From NCBI GenBank assembly GCA_022059125.1, contig JAEUWY010000015.1:1-64000 (forward strand): DNA of 64,000 nucleotides, given 5' to 3'. The notes beneath the pieces were generated by a model. The model did no database searches. It had not been told where the DNA came from and saw nothing but the letters and a program-made list of their open reading frames with translations. The first letter of the stretch is position 1, and each line of letters opens with the position of its first letter. The DNA comes from Corynespora cassiicola. Its lineage: Eukaryota; Ascomycota; Dothideomycetes; Pleosporales; Corynesporascaceae. Below are positions 1-12,213 of the stretch, piece after piece. The position numbers and the translations under genes were made by a program.

Positions 1-480
1 AAATTTATTTTAACTTAAATACTTAATTTTAATATTTATTTTTATAAAATATTTTAATTTTTATATTACTATATAATAATTAGTTTATAATAAGCTAAAA
101 TTTATTTAAAAAGTTACTATTATTTAAAAGTTTAATTACATAAACTATTTTTAAGTAATTTATTAGACTAAACTAAATAAAGTATACTAAAATAAATACT
201 GTATACTATAGTAATTTATTAAATCTACTAATATGTATTATTTTTAAAAAAAATTATAATTTTTTATTACTATTTTAAAGTTATTATATTAACTAAACTA
301 ATACTACTTTATATAAACTTCAAAGCTTAATAGCTTTTATATTAGTAAAGTTATAAATAAAAAACTTATATTTATAAAAGACTATCTACTTTAACTTTTT
401 AAGTATTAAACTTTTATTCTAATAGTATTTATAATAAAAGAGTTATTAAGCTTTAAAGTTTTATATAAATACTTAGCATT
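1..480. repeat. Extremely AT-rich block, probable RIP-degraded repeat
   Basis: Almost pure A and T with very few G or C and no open frame of note. The composition changes abruptly to normal at about 485. In ascomycetes such blocks are usually repeats or transposons mutated C-to-T by repeat-induced point mutation. That origin is inference, because no transposon protein can be read here. Confidence 0.7.
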
Positions 481-486
481 AAGTTG

Positions 487-549
487 CCGACTCTCTTATC
501 CGGCCGACTCGCTTATCCGGCCGACTCGCTTATCCGGCCGACTCGCCTA
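487..549. repeat. 17-bp tandem array at the edge of the AT-rich block
   Basis: The unit CCGACTCGCTTATCCGG occurs three times (487-503 with one mismatch, 504-520, 521-537), followed by a partial fourth copy from 538. It lies exactly at the junction between AT-rich and normal DNA, so it may be the end of a repeat element. Confidence 0.85.
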
Positions 550-1034
550 TTCTTTACGTGAAGCTTTAATCTAACTTACTTCTGATTTTTAGCGCTTTTT
601 AATTATTTTTCTCGTGCTTTCTCTTAAGAACGTTCTTTAATATCTATGGCATAGATCAGTGCTATGCGTCCATCCTGCACGGACACTATTCGGACCGTAA
701 TTAGCTACTTTTCTACTAATGTGGCACTGTGCATCAATGCGTCATCGTTTTCTATTTCTCTTCTCCTGTTTCATACCCTGCTATACGCTGATCTGTAGCC
801 AGATTCCGCTCACTGCTATGCTTACCAGTTTTAATAGGGCATGATATATCCAGTTATGAATGAAACCAGAATATTTTTAAATAAACGATGTTAGTTCGCC
901 ATTGATCTTTAAATAAGAAATAAAGGATATGTTGAGAATTCTTCCCTTAGTCGTTCGTTTCGTATTTTGCATACTCCAGTCATTCGTTCCCTCTTTCTGT
1001 TTCAGAATCAAGCTCCTTTTAGAACCATTCCACC
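550..1034. other. Intergenic, upstream of the metalloprotease gene
   Basis: Normal-composition DNA with no convincing gene. It presumably holds the promoter of the rightward gene that starts at 1035. No specific element is claimed. Confidence 0.4.
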
Positions 1035-2334
1035 ATGAAATTCTTTACGTATCTAGCTTTTGGCATCATATCTGCAGGTGTCAATGCAATACCAGCTGCG
1101 CGAAACCCACTCAACGTTACGCTTAGTCTTATAGGTGAATCTGAAGTTCATATTGCGATCAAAAATGAAGGTTCCCAAGCCCTCCGACTTTTAAATAAAG
1201 GTACAATCCTTGATACGAGGCCTCCTATACAAAAAGTCTCTCTTTACTCCCATGCTAAAGGTAAGTCATACGAAATGCCGTATAGCGCATTTGTGAAGTC
1301 GTTTTATATTCGACTCAGGTTTTAAGTTTTGTACCAAAGACCTGTCATTGAGCAAAGATCGCCTCTGGAGCTATTTCTCACAGCGTTGGCTAACCTCTTC
1401 TTTAGGAACTCAACTTCAATTCACCGGTATAACAGTGCATCTTGCCATTACTGAGCTGGATGCAGATGATTTCCTTCAGCTCAGGAGTGGTGAAACAACT
1501 GAAATTACTGTTGAGACTACGGATCACTTCGCTCTCGCAGGGGGTGTTTATAACGTTGTTGCTGAAGGAATCATTCCATGCGCTGAACAAAACTCCACAA
1601 CCCTAGCCGACGGAGTCAAATACCAATCCAATACGCTTTTGATGCAGTTCAACAATTCCAGAGTTTCTAACAGAAGGGCTGATGCCATTCTTCCACGCGG
1701 TCGTGTACACAAAAGCTGTGGGAAGTCTCAACGCAAACTTCTTGAAACAGCTTTCGAGAACTGCGCATATTATTCCTATCATGCGGCAGTGGCTGCACAG
1801 TCCGGGAAGAAGCTGAAAAAATATTTTAATGATGACTCGAAATCGGTCAAGCAAGCTGTTTCCAGTCGACTTTTTGCAGTCTCAGCTGAATGCAACAAAA
1901 AAGAAAAGAAGAATAGCCTTCACACCTGTCTGGATGAAACGAACTTTTGCGATAAAAAGACGACCGCGTACGCCGAATCGGATCAAAACCGCATTACGTA
2001 CTGCAAGCTGTACTTCAGCGGCAAATTTCCGATCCTTGCGCAAGAGTGCAATCAATATGATTCAGTTCAAACGGTTGTTCACGAGTTAACTCATCTGGAA
2101 AAGGTTTACAGTCCCGCAACAACCGACTTTGCCTATGGTTGGAACGATTTGTCCAAGTTATCAACTAAGAAGGCTCTTAAAAATGCTGATTCTTTTGCAT
2201 TTTACATGTCTGGTATGTTTTGCTGCGAGGAAAGCTTTGTCAATGTACTGACAGATATCAGCCATGCGACTCAAATGCTAGAAAGTACATACTTCCGACA
2301 AGAAGGGCTGAATAACAGTGAAGTTATATACTGA
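1035..2334 (+). CDS. Deuterolysin-type secreted metalloprotease (M35)
   Basis: Two exons, 1035-1260 and 1406-2334, joined across a 145-nt intron (GTAAGT donor, TTTAG acceptor, phase 1), giving 384 aa. The join restores a continuous M35 pattern (KVSLYSHAK then GTQLQFTGITVHLA). Residues 1-19 look like a signal peptide (MKFFTYLAFGIISAGVNA), followed by a propeptide. The zinc site is HELTH at 301-305, with H301 and H305 as ligands and E302 as catalyst. The third ligand is D316 in TTDFAYG, the aspzincin signature. Cysteines in the mature part fit disulfides of a secreted enzyme. The family cleaves proteins outside the cell and prefers basic substrates; it is usually induced under nitrogen limitation. 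The 145-nt intron is long for this window. The family call is firm; the exact subfamily is not. Confidence 0.9.
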
Positions 2335-4093
2335 TAATTATATAACTTTCAAGGTTATTGCGGAAGAGTGAGTGGTCGTTTCGTTTGTTATTAGGACGGT
2401 ATCTCAGAAGTTACCTTAAGCAAATTTATCCGACCTGTCATTATATGGTCTGCGAATTTTTTTTTTCAGTTAATAGAGGATTCATAAGGGATTTGCTTAC
2501 TCGCCTGTTTGACTAGTAGTAGGTCAGAATGCGAGCTTCTTCAAACTTTAGTTATATCTTGATCATTCCATCAGCGGTTTCAGGATGTTCAGTTGGCTGA
2601 GTCGCTTTCGAGCTGTTCCGAGTGGTGGGATTGGACGAAGAAAGGCTTATGACATCTACAGTAACTATAAATTGCCTTTGAATCTTATAGCCTATGCGTA
2701 GTGGAGCCTGATTACGCAATATATAATAGTAGGCTATTGCTTGGATGCATTTATTGAGAGAATAGCTGGGAATCCTATGTCAAAGCCAGTTATAAGATAA
2801 CATGTCCCATAAATAGAACTATTTTGAAAGGTATACATGGCAACTGGAAGATAGCTGACGAGATTCTAATCACGCGAGAACACTTGGAAGCAGAAACTTT
2901 TTGAAAGAGAGGATCGGAGTGTTCGTGCGAGTTATCCTTGTTAGTCTCTAGATGAAGGTGCTAAAACCATAGTCATATCTCTGACTGGACTTGAATTTCC
3001 CAAATCTCCTGGTTCGGTTTCGGCGCCTTTCCTGTCGAGTACAAAATAAAGATTATTCAAATTTATGACATGTAAAAGTAGTAAAGGCCTATTCAAAAGG
3101 TGGAGCTGCAGCTCGTCGCCGCTATGCAGTTAACTTCCGCCTGTGGCATTTATTGTATCCTACAGCTGATCACCACTTTTGGCCTCATTCGCCTGCAGAA
3201 CGTCACCGCGTGATTGCAGCTGACGCCCGCCTATGGCATCATGAGGACCTGCAGTCGAACGCCGCTTTGGGGAACTGGAGCCGGAGAGCTTCCGTCACCC
3301 CCTGACTCCCCTGATGTACCAGGGCTCTGTTTCCTTCTCTTTGGAGATGGTCCTTCACCACGGCCGCGCCCGCGGATGCCACTTCCCCTCGCTGGAGGAG
3401 CCGTCACAGCAATAGAAACATCGTCGCTTTCCGATTCGGATTGGTGTTTCCGCTTTGGGGACATGCTTGCTCACGCGTTGCTGAAATTCGCGTCAGTGAA
3501 ACAGTTTGGGCAAGCCATATTGCGCTAGGGCGCGAATTCCCGTGACCATCCACCACGCGTACCTTCCATGACTGCAGGAGCAGGAAGGTACGACCGGCCT
3601 CATATCAATGCGATGGAATTTAGAAGGTCTTCCAAGGTCTATAGCAGCTACTTGATGCACTGTCAGCTCCACAATCAACTTTGCCGCTTCGAAAAGGACG
3701 TGTAAGAGATATTCGAGATCTGAGCCGGGACTCCGCATGCAATCGTAATATCAACCTGAAACGATAAACCCTACACCGCCGTTTATTTCGCAGCCGTTTC
3801 TATTCCCGTAATGGTCAAGGCTATAGGAAGTACCGGAACCCTGTGAATCGGCCCGCATAGGGCCTTATTTAAGATCTGGATCGGCGCCTAGACCTGCCCG
3901 CGGGCACCAAGTCCGGCTTGTATGGACTAGCGATTAATAGGGCGCACTCGGACCGAAGAGACGGTATATCATCTAGATGCCCGCAATTCCCAAATACATA
4001 CCGCTATCAAGGCCCTGCACATGCAAAAAGTACCGTAGTTGTTTGAATTACATCACTGAAAACCCAGCTTCATCGTCATTCCATTACTGTAAA
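2335..4093. other. Intergenic, 1.8 kb, no supported gene
   Basis: Two short leftward frames exist. One, at 3231-3464, is rich in Ser, Gly and Arg with a KRRK-like basic patch. The other is at 3493-3738. Neither has recognisable homology or splice partners. The stretch also carries the imperfect 24-bp repeat at 3126-3239. Confidence 0.4.
3126..3239. repeat. Imperfect 24-bp direct repeat pair
   Basis: Copies lie at 3126-3149 and 3216-3239, 90 bp apart, with 19 of 24 positions identical. Four of the five differences are transitions (C/T or G/A), as expected of old duplicates altered by RIP or deamination. Confidence 0.5.
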
Positions 4094-5306
4094 ATGATCA
4101 CCACGAGTATCACAAGACCACAAGCTTCGACAGCAGTTCAGTTAAACCTGCAAGGTTCAGGGAAATGGAAGGTTTCTCAATCCACAACCACCGCGTCCAG
4201 GGAGAGAGAGCGGAATGGAACCGACGAGTATCCTGCCGCCCGCTATCCTCATTATCTTCCAGTGTGGGACAATGAAAAAGGAAAAATGCACGTTCTTCAT
4301 TCAAATCAGTTGCAATATCCTAACAAAGAATCGCAGATACGAAAAGCTCGAGCCTTTTGAACATGCCGATCGTGCCAAGCATGCAGATCCAACCTTTCCC
4401 AACTTGCTCAAGGGTGCAACATTCCAGGGCATTTCTGCTTCGATCGGGATGCAGGTCGATGGCATTCAACTCTCGGAGCTAGACGACAAGGGCAAAGACG
4501 AGCTAGCTCTGCTAGTAGCCCAAAAGAAGGTTGTCGTCTTCCGCAATCAAAATTTTGCAGAGCTTCCAATCGACCAAGCCCTTGAGTTTGGCAAAAGCTT
4601 CGGCAGGCTGCTCGTACATCCTACATCGGGTGCCCCCGCCGGCTTTCCAGAGGTACATGTTGTACACCGGAGTGCCGAGGACACGTCGTTCCAAAACTGC
4701 CTGACTGCTCGCACAAATTCCATCACTTGGCACAGCGACTCTTCCTTTGAAGTACAGCCGCCAGGGACGACCATTCTCGTTGCTTTGGAAGTCCCAAATG
4801 TGGGTGGAGACACATTATTTGTAAACCAGGTCAAGGCCTACGAGAGACTATCTCCGACGTTCCAGCAAATGCTCTCGGGACTCGAGGCGGTTCATTCCGG
4901 GTTTGAGCAGGCCCAGAGCTCGCTAGCTCGAGGGGGTGTCAATCGGAGACAACCAATCTCGTAAGTACCGGAACCGTCAACACTGCAACCGGCTAATCAT
5001 ACCAGAACGGTACACCCAGTCGTCCGCACGCATCCAGTCACGGGTGAAAAGGCTCTCTACGTCAACAGTGACTATACAAGACATATCGTAGGTTTAAAGA
5101 AAGAAGAAAGCGATTGTTTGTTACGTTTCCTGTTTGACCATCAAGCGTTGTCTCAAGATATACAGTGTAGAGTGAGGTATGAGCCCGGTACTGTCGTTGT
5201 ATGGGACAATCGGGTAACTTCCCATTCTTCATTGGTTGACTGGGAAGTCAGTACTCGGAGGCACCTTGCAAGGATTGCTCCCCAAGCAGAGAGGCCAACA
5301 GCGTAG
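4094..5306 (+). CDS. TauD/TfdA-family Fe(II)/2-oxoglutarate dioxygenase
   Basis: Proposed exons are 4094-4287, 4337-4960 and 5006-5306, giving 372 aa. The second intron (4961-5005, GTAAGT..CCAG, phase 2) is clear. The first is inferred: the conserved N-terminal motif YPHYLPVWDNEKGK is in another frame from YEKLEPFEHADRAKHADP, and a 49-nt intron with a GC donor (GCACGT) and a CTAAC branch site joins them in phase. Iron ligands are H197 and D199 (WHSDSS) and H346 (VTSHSS), with the 2-oxoglutarate arginine in RRHLARI near the C-terminus. Enzymes of this family hydroxylate sulfonates such as taurine, releasing sulfite, or act on phenoxy acids and other small molecules. The substrate here is unknown. 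If the GC intron is wrong, the protein would start at the ATG at 4215 with an unrelated N-terminus. Confidence 0.85.
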
Positions 5307-6278
5307 CTCTGCAGTGTGTGGAATTGAAAACATGCTCTACAATTTTAATTTACCAGCACAATCCAAGAAATTTTTCATGCTCTTAATTTCCGAAAAATAT
5401 AAAGGAAGGCAGTTCCATGTGCATCTTCGCCTATCTGTCCAGTCCTTGGAAAAATATTCTTTCAATCGAAAACCCTTAGAGCCAAGCAATTTGCTGCACT
5501 TGCCTCACTCCCGACGCTACAAAAAGTGCGCGACTTATCAGAAATATAATACTGCCATGATCAAGTGCAACTTCAAAGATTGCCTGCATATCGATCGATT
5601 TTGCCAGTTCAACTCCGCCTGATAATGGCATCACTCCACTTTCAAAGGTGAGCTTATCAGAGGATCTCATATAGCTACGAGTTTCCGCGGGTTGGAAAAT
5701 TCTTTTGCCATCATTTTCTTCAGTGCATGATTCTGAAAAAACGACAGCAAATGAAAATCGCGGCATGGTTGACTATCTATATGCTGTCAGCCCATGCCTG
5801 CATTCACCGATCAGCTGTGGCTAGTTGGTGTCAATTCCCAAGAGCGGGGCATGTACGGATAGTTGTACTGATAAGGACACACTCCAATAGCATCCAATCA
5901 CGCAATTTTCATATGCTACCATCCCTGCATCCACAAAAGTCATCTTGCAATAGCACCTACGCCACATAGCGACTGATGCCTAGAGGATTCCATCCGCAAA
6001 CGGCTCAGTCAAAACATACATCATCCCCGTACAGAACCTACCTCTGTGTTCAGTCAGCCTTGAAAGAGTCTTAATCACTTACGAGAAACTTACTGTATTC
6101 ATGCATCGATCAGATTGGCGCAGCCGTGGCCGAGAATCCAAAGTAGGCCGGCCTAGGGGAGGGAGAGGGGGGAGAGGGGGGCTGGGACCAAGCTCAATAC
6201 TTTGTCGATACTTCTAGCAGGGTCACTGTACACGTGGCGATTTATGCAACTTCTCTCACAACCCATCATATTTTGACA
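5307..6278. other. Intergenic, upstream of the helicase gene
   Basis: No supported gene. A purine-rich, G-run tract lies at about 6157-6183 (GGGAGGGAGAGGGGGGAGAG), roughly 230 bp before the helicase start, and may be a promoter element. Confidence 0.4.
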
Positions 6279-6413
6279 ATGCCTACAGACAAAACCGCAA
6301 CGAGCGAACTTCAAGACCACAAGAGACACCCGAACAGCAGCAAGCCAAAGCCGACTACAACACCTGGCGACGTATCATCAAATCGCCGCCGTATCGAAAC
6401 AATCAATATATAA
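6279..6413 (+). promoter_or_regulatory. Upstream ORF overlapping the helicase start (TAATG)
   Basis: A 44-codon frame starts with ATG at 6279. Its TAA stop (6411-6413) shares its last A with the ATG of the helicase. The peptide is basic and Pro/Ser/Thr-rich with no recognised motif. The arrangement could allow termination-reinitiation control. Alternatively the frame may belong to the true N-terminus through an unseen intron or a frame error. Confidence 0.4.
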
Positions 6414-9400
6414 TGGAGCAGCTTTGGGGTGGAGCCCTTGAGATCCTCAACGGCGACGATCTCGAAAGGCAACAAATGCTGCCGCGCGATCTAGACAGCG
6501 ACGATTATCTCGGGAGAGCGCACATAAAGGCATTGCTGGAGCTACGATCGACTGAAGGAGATGAGGTGAAATATTTACAACTCGCAGGTGCATTTCTATC
6601 CGTACTTACGCACAAAACCTTCGTCGATTGTCTTTCGGTTGATACATTTGTCGGCTCGCTGTACACTTTCGTTTGTGGTGCCAACGGCACTCGCGCCATC
6701 CCATTTTTTCAACATCTCTGTGAGAGATTGTCAAAGTTGCGCATCGGTTCAATGAATCGGCCGGAATTCATTGAAAACATTCTACAAGCCATGCCAGTTG
6801 CCCTTCTCCAACTCTTGAGGAGGGAACCTCGAGCTAGGCTCAACCCAGACCTTGCATATTTGACTGAAACCATGGAAGACACTACCAAAACCATCGCTGG
6901 AGATGGTAAGAGTCTGGTGTTCCAAATATCATTGCAGAGGATCCAGGATGTCAGAGCAATTGTGGCTCGGGCCAATTTTCTCCTTCTCCAAGAGGAAACC
7001 CAAGAATCTGCAGACACTGTTGTCATGTCGGCATATCCTCGCAATCTAGTCATGCCACGAGACCGCCACGATAATGACAAACTTGACATTACCAACATCA
7101 AAATCTTTCCAACCTTGGAGGAAATCATGAGTGACGCAGTTGAGTTCCTGCCTTCAACCGATCCTGATCAACCCCACTATCTCGAGGACAAGGTTGAACG
7201 ACACATTGATACATGTTTCAGGCTTCTTCGCCATGACACATTTGGAGAGATCAAAGAAGCCCTGTCGCGTCTCATTCATACCATAGAAGATGATCCCACT
7301 TCAATCCAAAACTACAGGCACCAATTCGGAGACTTCCGGGCTTTCCAATACATCAACGCGTACATTAGCCGCATTTCATTCGACACCAGATCGGGCCTTG
7401 CAATTAACCTTACATTCCAGCAACCTACTCAGCTTCGTAAAAACACAGCCACTGAAAGAAGCAAGTGGTGGGAGGAATCAAAGAGGCTTTCCGAGGGCAC
7501 TCTTCTCTCCTTCATAGTGATTCGGAATGATCAAGTTCAGCATCAGTTCTTCACCGTTATTGGAAGGAATACAGATACAAGAGAAGATTTCAATCTTGTC
7601 AAGAACAGTTCTTCATGCACCATCACTGCCAAGCTGGTGTCTCATGATCAAGCAGATATCACCTCTGTTGTTGGATCGAGCTGCGAGAAATTACGAGGAG
7701 TCTTGCTGGAATTCCCTGGAGTTATACCCGCAACATTTGCTCCTATACTTGAGACTTTACAGGGAATGCAAAGACACAGTAGACTCCCTTTCAGCCGGTG
7801 GATTCTTCCTGATAAAGTTGATAGCACAGACATGGTCAATTTACCCACGCCACTATACACTCGCCGCACGGCTTTCAATTTCAACCTCAAATCCATCATC
7901 AAGCCAGAAGAGGCAGAAAAAGGTCCCATAATGATCGATCCAACTTCTTCTCCCAATGACGAAGCCATTCTTACCGAGATTGAAGATCGTACAGGACTAG
8001 ATGGTGGGCAAAGTCAAGCTCTGGTCGCTGCTTTGACCCGTGAGTTTGCATTTATTCAAGGTCCACCGGGTACTGGAAAATCGCACCTTGGCGTTCAACT
8101 TATGCAAATTCTCATGGATTGCGGCGAATCAGCAGATCTAGGCCCTATCATTGTAGTGTAAGTCGAGTCTCCACCGACCCTTCTCTGCTAAACATAGTAA
8201 GCTGCTACACCAACCACGCCCTTGACCAATTCCTCGAGCACTTGGTGCAGGTCGGCATCCGAAAGGCGGTTCGGATCGGGGGTCAGAGTCAATCCCGAAT
8301 GTTGCAACAACACAATCTTCGAACAATTTGTCAGCAAGAGTCTAGAACTGGATCAGAAAACTATCTGTTGCGCCAATCGTACGAACGTTTGGATAAATCT
8401 TCTTCGCGGATTGGAGCGACTCTAGGCCGCGTCCATGGTATCACAAAGCACGTAAACTGGTCGAATATAGAATACCATCTCAAACACACCCACCCACTCA
8501 TCTATGAACAGTTTAAAACAATCGATGAGGATGGGTATAAGGTTGCTGGGCGGTCTCCTTTCGATGTTTGGAACGAAGCCGCTTCGAGATCATGCAGCAC
8601 ACAACCAACTGCAATTCAAGTCCACGACCTTGTGAAAAAAGCAGAAACAAATGTAAATTCTCTATCTAATGAAGAGAGAAGAGATATTGTGGACTTTTGG
8701 CGAAATGACATTCGAGATATTGCCATGGACGATCTTTGGGAGCACTTGAAGGAGACACGTCGTTGCCAAACGCAACTCGCCGATATTCACGATGAGGTTG
8801 ACCGGAGGGTATTACAAGCTGCAAATGTCATTGGAATTACAACCACAGGTCTTTCAAAGCGCATCTCCACCCTACAGAGATTGCGATGCAAGGTTGTCAT
8901 ATGCGAGGAAGCGGGAGAAGTGATGGAGCCACACATGATATCCACGTTCCTTCCAACGGTTTGTTACCAATATTCTGTACATGGCTCGTACAAACAAATC
9001 TAACTTTTCCAGATTGAGCATATCATTCAGATCGGGGACCATGAGCAGCTTCGTCCCCAGATCAACAATTTCAAGCTATCTCTGGAAAGCAACCAGGGCC
9101 GCTCTTACCAATTGGATCGTAGTCAATTTGAAAGGTTATCTGTTGGCCAGAGTGGACGACTAAAGATTCCAATCGCTCAGTTAAACACTCAGCGACGGAT
9201 GAGACCCGAAATTTCCAGCCTGATACGACACACGATCTATCCTCGATTAGTGGATCACGATTCTACCAAGCTTCTGCCAAATGTTGTCGGAATGCATCAA
9301 AATGTATACTGGCTTGATCATAATTGTTTGGAAGACGGAAAATACTCTGAAATGCATCACAAGTCACACTCCAACGAATGGGAGGTTGATATAGTTCATG

Positions 9401-12213
9401 CTTTGGTGCGCCATATTGTTCGCCAAGGTGTTTACAAAAGTAGTGATATTGCAGTCCTGACTCCATATACTGGCCAACTCCAAAAACTGCGCGCCAAGAT
9501 GAGAGCCGACTTTGAAGTTGTCTTAAGCGACCGCGATCAAGAAGCACTCGACAAGGATGGATTCAACCAAGACGATGTAATCTCATCAGACGAAACCAAC
9601 AACACCCTTCACTACCATAAGCACGCTCTGGAAAAGAAAACGCTCGGAGAGCTATTGCGAGTCGCAACTGTCGACAATTTCCAAGGAGAAGAAGCTAAAG
9701 TCATCATCGTCTCCTTGGTGCGAAGTAACAATGAGAAGAGAGTTGGATTTCTGAGGACTACAAATCGGATCAACGTCCTTCTCAGCCGCGCGCAACATGG
9801 CATGTACCTCATTGGAAATTCAGAAACTTACTCTCATGTCGAAATGTGGCAAAAGGTCATCGGAATGCTTCAAGCTGAGGACTGTATAGGCACCAGTTTG
9901 AGACTCTGTTGTCCGCGTCACCCTGATACTAGGATCGAGGTCTTCGAGGCCGAAGATTTCTTGAAGGTCAGTCCTGAAGGGGGTTGTAGACTCTCATGTC
10001 CTTGGCGTCTTGGATGTGGTCACATGTGCCAGGCCAGATGTCATTCCCGGGGCATGCACAATGTATTCGCATGTACACAACCATGCCAACGACTGCATGA
10101 GCCATGCAATCATCCTTGCCAGAAAGCAACCTGTGGAGAAGATTGTGGGAGATGCCAAGTCAAGTTGAACAACATTCAGCTCCCTTGCGGCCATTTCAAA
10201 GATAATGTTCCCTGCTATATGACTCAAGACACAGGCAACATTCCCTGTTCAATCCCCGTTGACAAAATTGTCCGCGGTTGCGAGCATATTGTCCAGGTCG
10301 TCTGTTCAGTAGATGTGGCTTCTACGCGGTACAAGTGTCCAGTTCCTTGTGCTGCCAATTTGCCATGCGGTCACCGGTGCCCGGGAACATGTGGCATCTG
10401 CCGTTCAGGAAACGATGAAAATCAGAAATCAACAAAGCATCAACAGTGCATCAAAGCCTGCGGCCGCCACTTTGGTACCTGCACCCATATCTGTCTGAAA
10501 AATTGCCATGGAAAGGATTGCGGTCCATGCTTATCTTCTTGCGAGGTTCGCTGCCAGCATTCGAAGTGTACGAGTCTCTGCCACCAGCCGTGTGCCCCGT
10601 GCGTAGAGAAATGTGAATGGGCTTGTGAGCATCGTGGGCGATGCACCATGTAGGAAACCCTGACTGAGCTTCTTTATCAAGTAAACTTTGCTGAATTATA
10701 CAGGCCTTGTTCTGCACCCTGCAATAGGCTGCCATGTGACAAGCGTTGCTCGGTAGTACTTACCTGCGGCCATCAGTGCCCAAGCGTTTGCGCCGAAAGA
10801 TGCCCCACTGACTACTGTCACCAATGTGGAACCAGGTCAGATGCAAGGGTTGATCTTCTCGAGATGAAAAGTTATGGGGAGATTGACGTCAATGAAACTC
10901 CAATTGTGGTACTTGCTTGCGGTCACTTCTTCACCATCGAGTCTCTGGATGGTCTTGTCGGGATGAATGAGGTTTACATCACCAACAGCATGGGAGAATA
11001 CACCAGCCTATCAGATACTAGCGGTGAATTGGCAACAAAGACACCGCAATGTCCTGATTGCCAATGCCCTATCAGACAATTCAATACCCAGCGATACAAT
11101 CGGCTCATCAATCGAGCAGTCATGGACGAAATGACCAAGAGGTTTTTAGTGAGCGGTACAGATACACTTCGCCAGTTAGAAACCCAGATGTTGGAGCTTG
11201 AAGTGGGCTTTGAAAGCTCCAAGTCAGAGCTCGCACGATCAATTGACCTGTCTGCCGCAAAAGGCAGCTTTGGAATCAACTTGGTGACGGAAATCCAAAA
11301 CAGGTATTCCAAACCTAAGAAATTGCTTAAAAGGCTCGACGATTTTCTCTCCGGGGTCTCAGATCGGCATCAACCAGAGTATAAACTGCAAGAAGCAATT
11401 GCATACACCATGAAGACCAGAAAGTCAGAGCATCAATCGATAGAAGATCATCTCGGTTCCTTTGCAATTTCAAAAGACAGCAGGCTCGTGGGAAGAGACC
11501 AACGCATTATACTGGGAGGCCGAATGCTTCGAATAAAATCCCAGTGTATATGGCTCGAGGACAAATTTAGTCTCTGTGAAAATCTCAGGGTAAAGTTCTC
11601 CGCCCAAGTGGAAAAGCTTCCTGGAGGAGCGCCAGGAAATCTTGCCAGAGCTTTTTTGGGTGAATGCTCGAAATTTATTGACGAATGCGGTGACGAAAGC
11701 CTCCCAAAGCTGGCAGTTGAAGCCTCCATATGTTTTGCCATCATTGCTAGACTTTATCGATCATCTGATCTGTCTGACAAGAACAGGAAAACAGCAGTAG
11801 AGTATGTCGATGAAGCAAAGAAACTGCTGGAAAAGGCGCTTGAAATGTGCAACAGCCCGTTTATAAATGCAGATCAGTTGAAAGAATGTGTCGAAAAGAA
11901 CATTAAATTCCTAGGGAGAGAATGGTATGAGCCAGTAACTGCCGAAGAGGTCATAGAGATCAAAAAGGCCATGCTAGGGGGACCTCGAGGCATCGCGACA
12001 CACTCAGGTCATTGGTACAACTGCATAAACGGGCACCCTGTATGTGGACGACCGATTCTATGCGATATCTACTAACTTGAAAATTAGTTTGCTATTGGTG
12101 AGTGTGGAATGCCTATGGAACAGGCTCGCTGTCCCGAGTGTGGAGCTTCAATTGGTGGGACAAATCATCGAGTTGTTGAGGGAGTCACCCGTGCCATGGG
12201 CATGGAAGTATAA
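6413..12213 (+). CDS. ZNFX1/Hrr1-like RNA helicase with NFX1 and RZ zinc fingers
   Basis: Five exons: 6413-8157, 8202-8958, 9013-10649, 10704-12039 and 12088-12213, giving 1866 aa. The introns are 44, 54, 54 and 48 nt. Each join restores a conserved motif, for example IIVV then CYTNHALDQFLEHL, and NGHP then FAIGECGMPM. The SF1 helicase core has Walker A GPPGTGKS near residue 550, motif II CEEAGE near 815, and later motifs GDHEQLRP and DNFQGEEAKVIIVSLVR near 1055. A run of NFX1-type Cys/His fingers covers about 1134-1440, and a RING-like CGHFF..CPDC segment lies near 1450. The C-terminus is an RZ-type finger (GHWYNC..GHPFAIGECG..CPECG). The family includes S. pombe Hrr1 of the RNA-directed RNA polymerase complex, Neurospora SAD-3 and animal ZNFX1, all acting in small-RNA silencing. 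A silencing role here is inferred from family. Confidence 0.93.

Noticed and set aside
3231..3738. Two leftward frames, one with an Arg/Gly-rich, basic nuclear-protein look
   Set aside because: No domain, no splice partner, and the neighbouring DNA carries old repeats. Probably chance frames or remnants.
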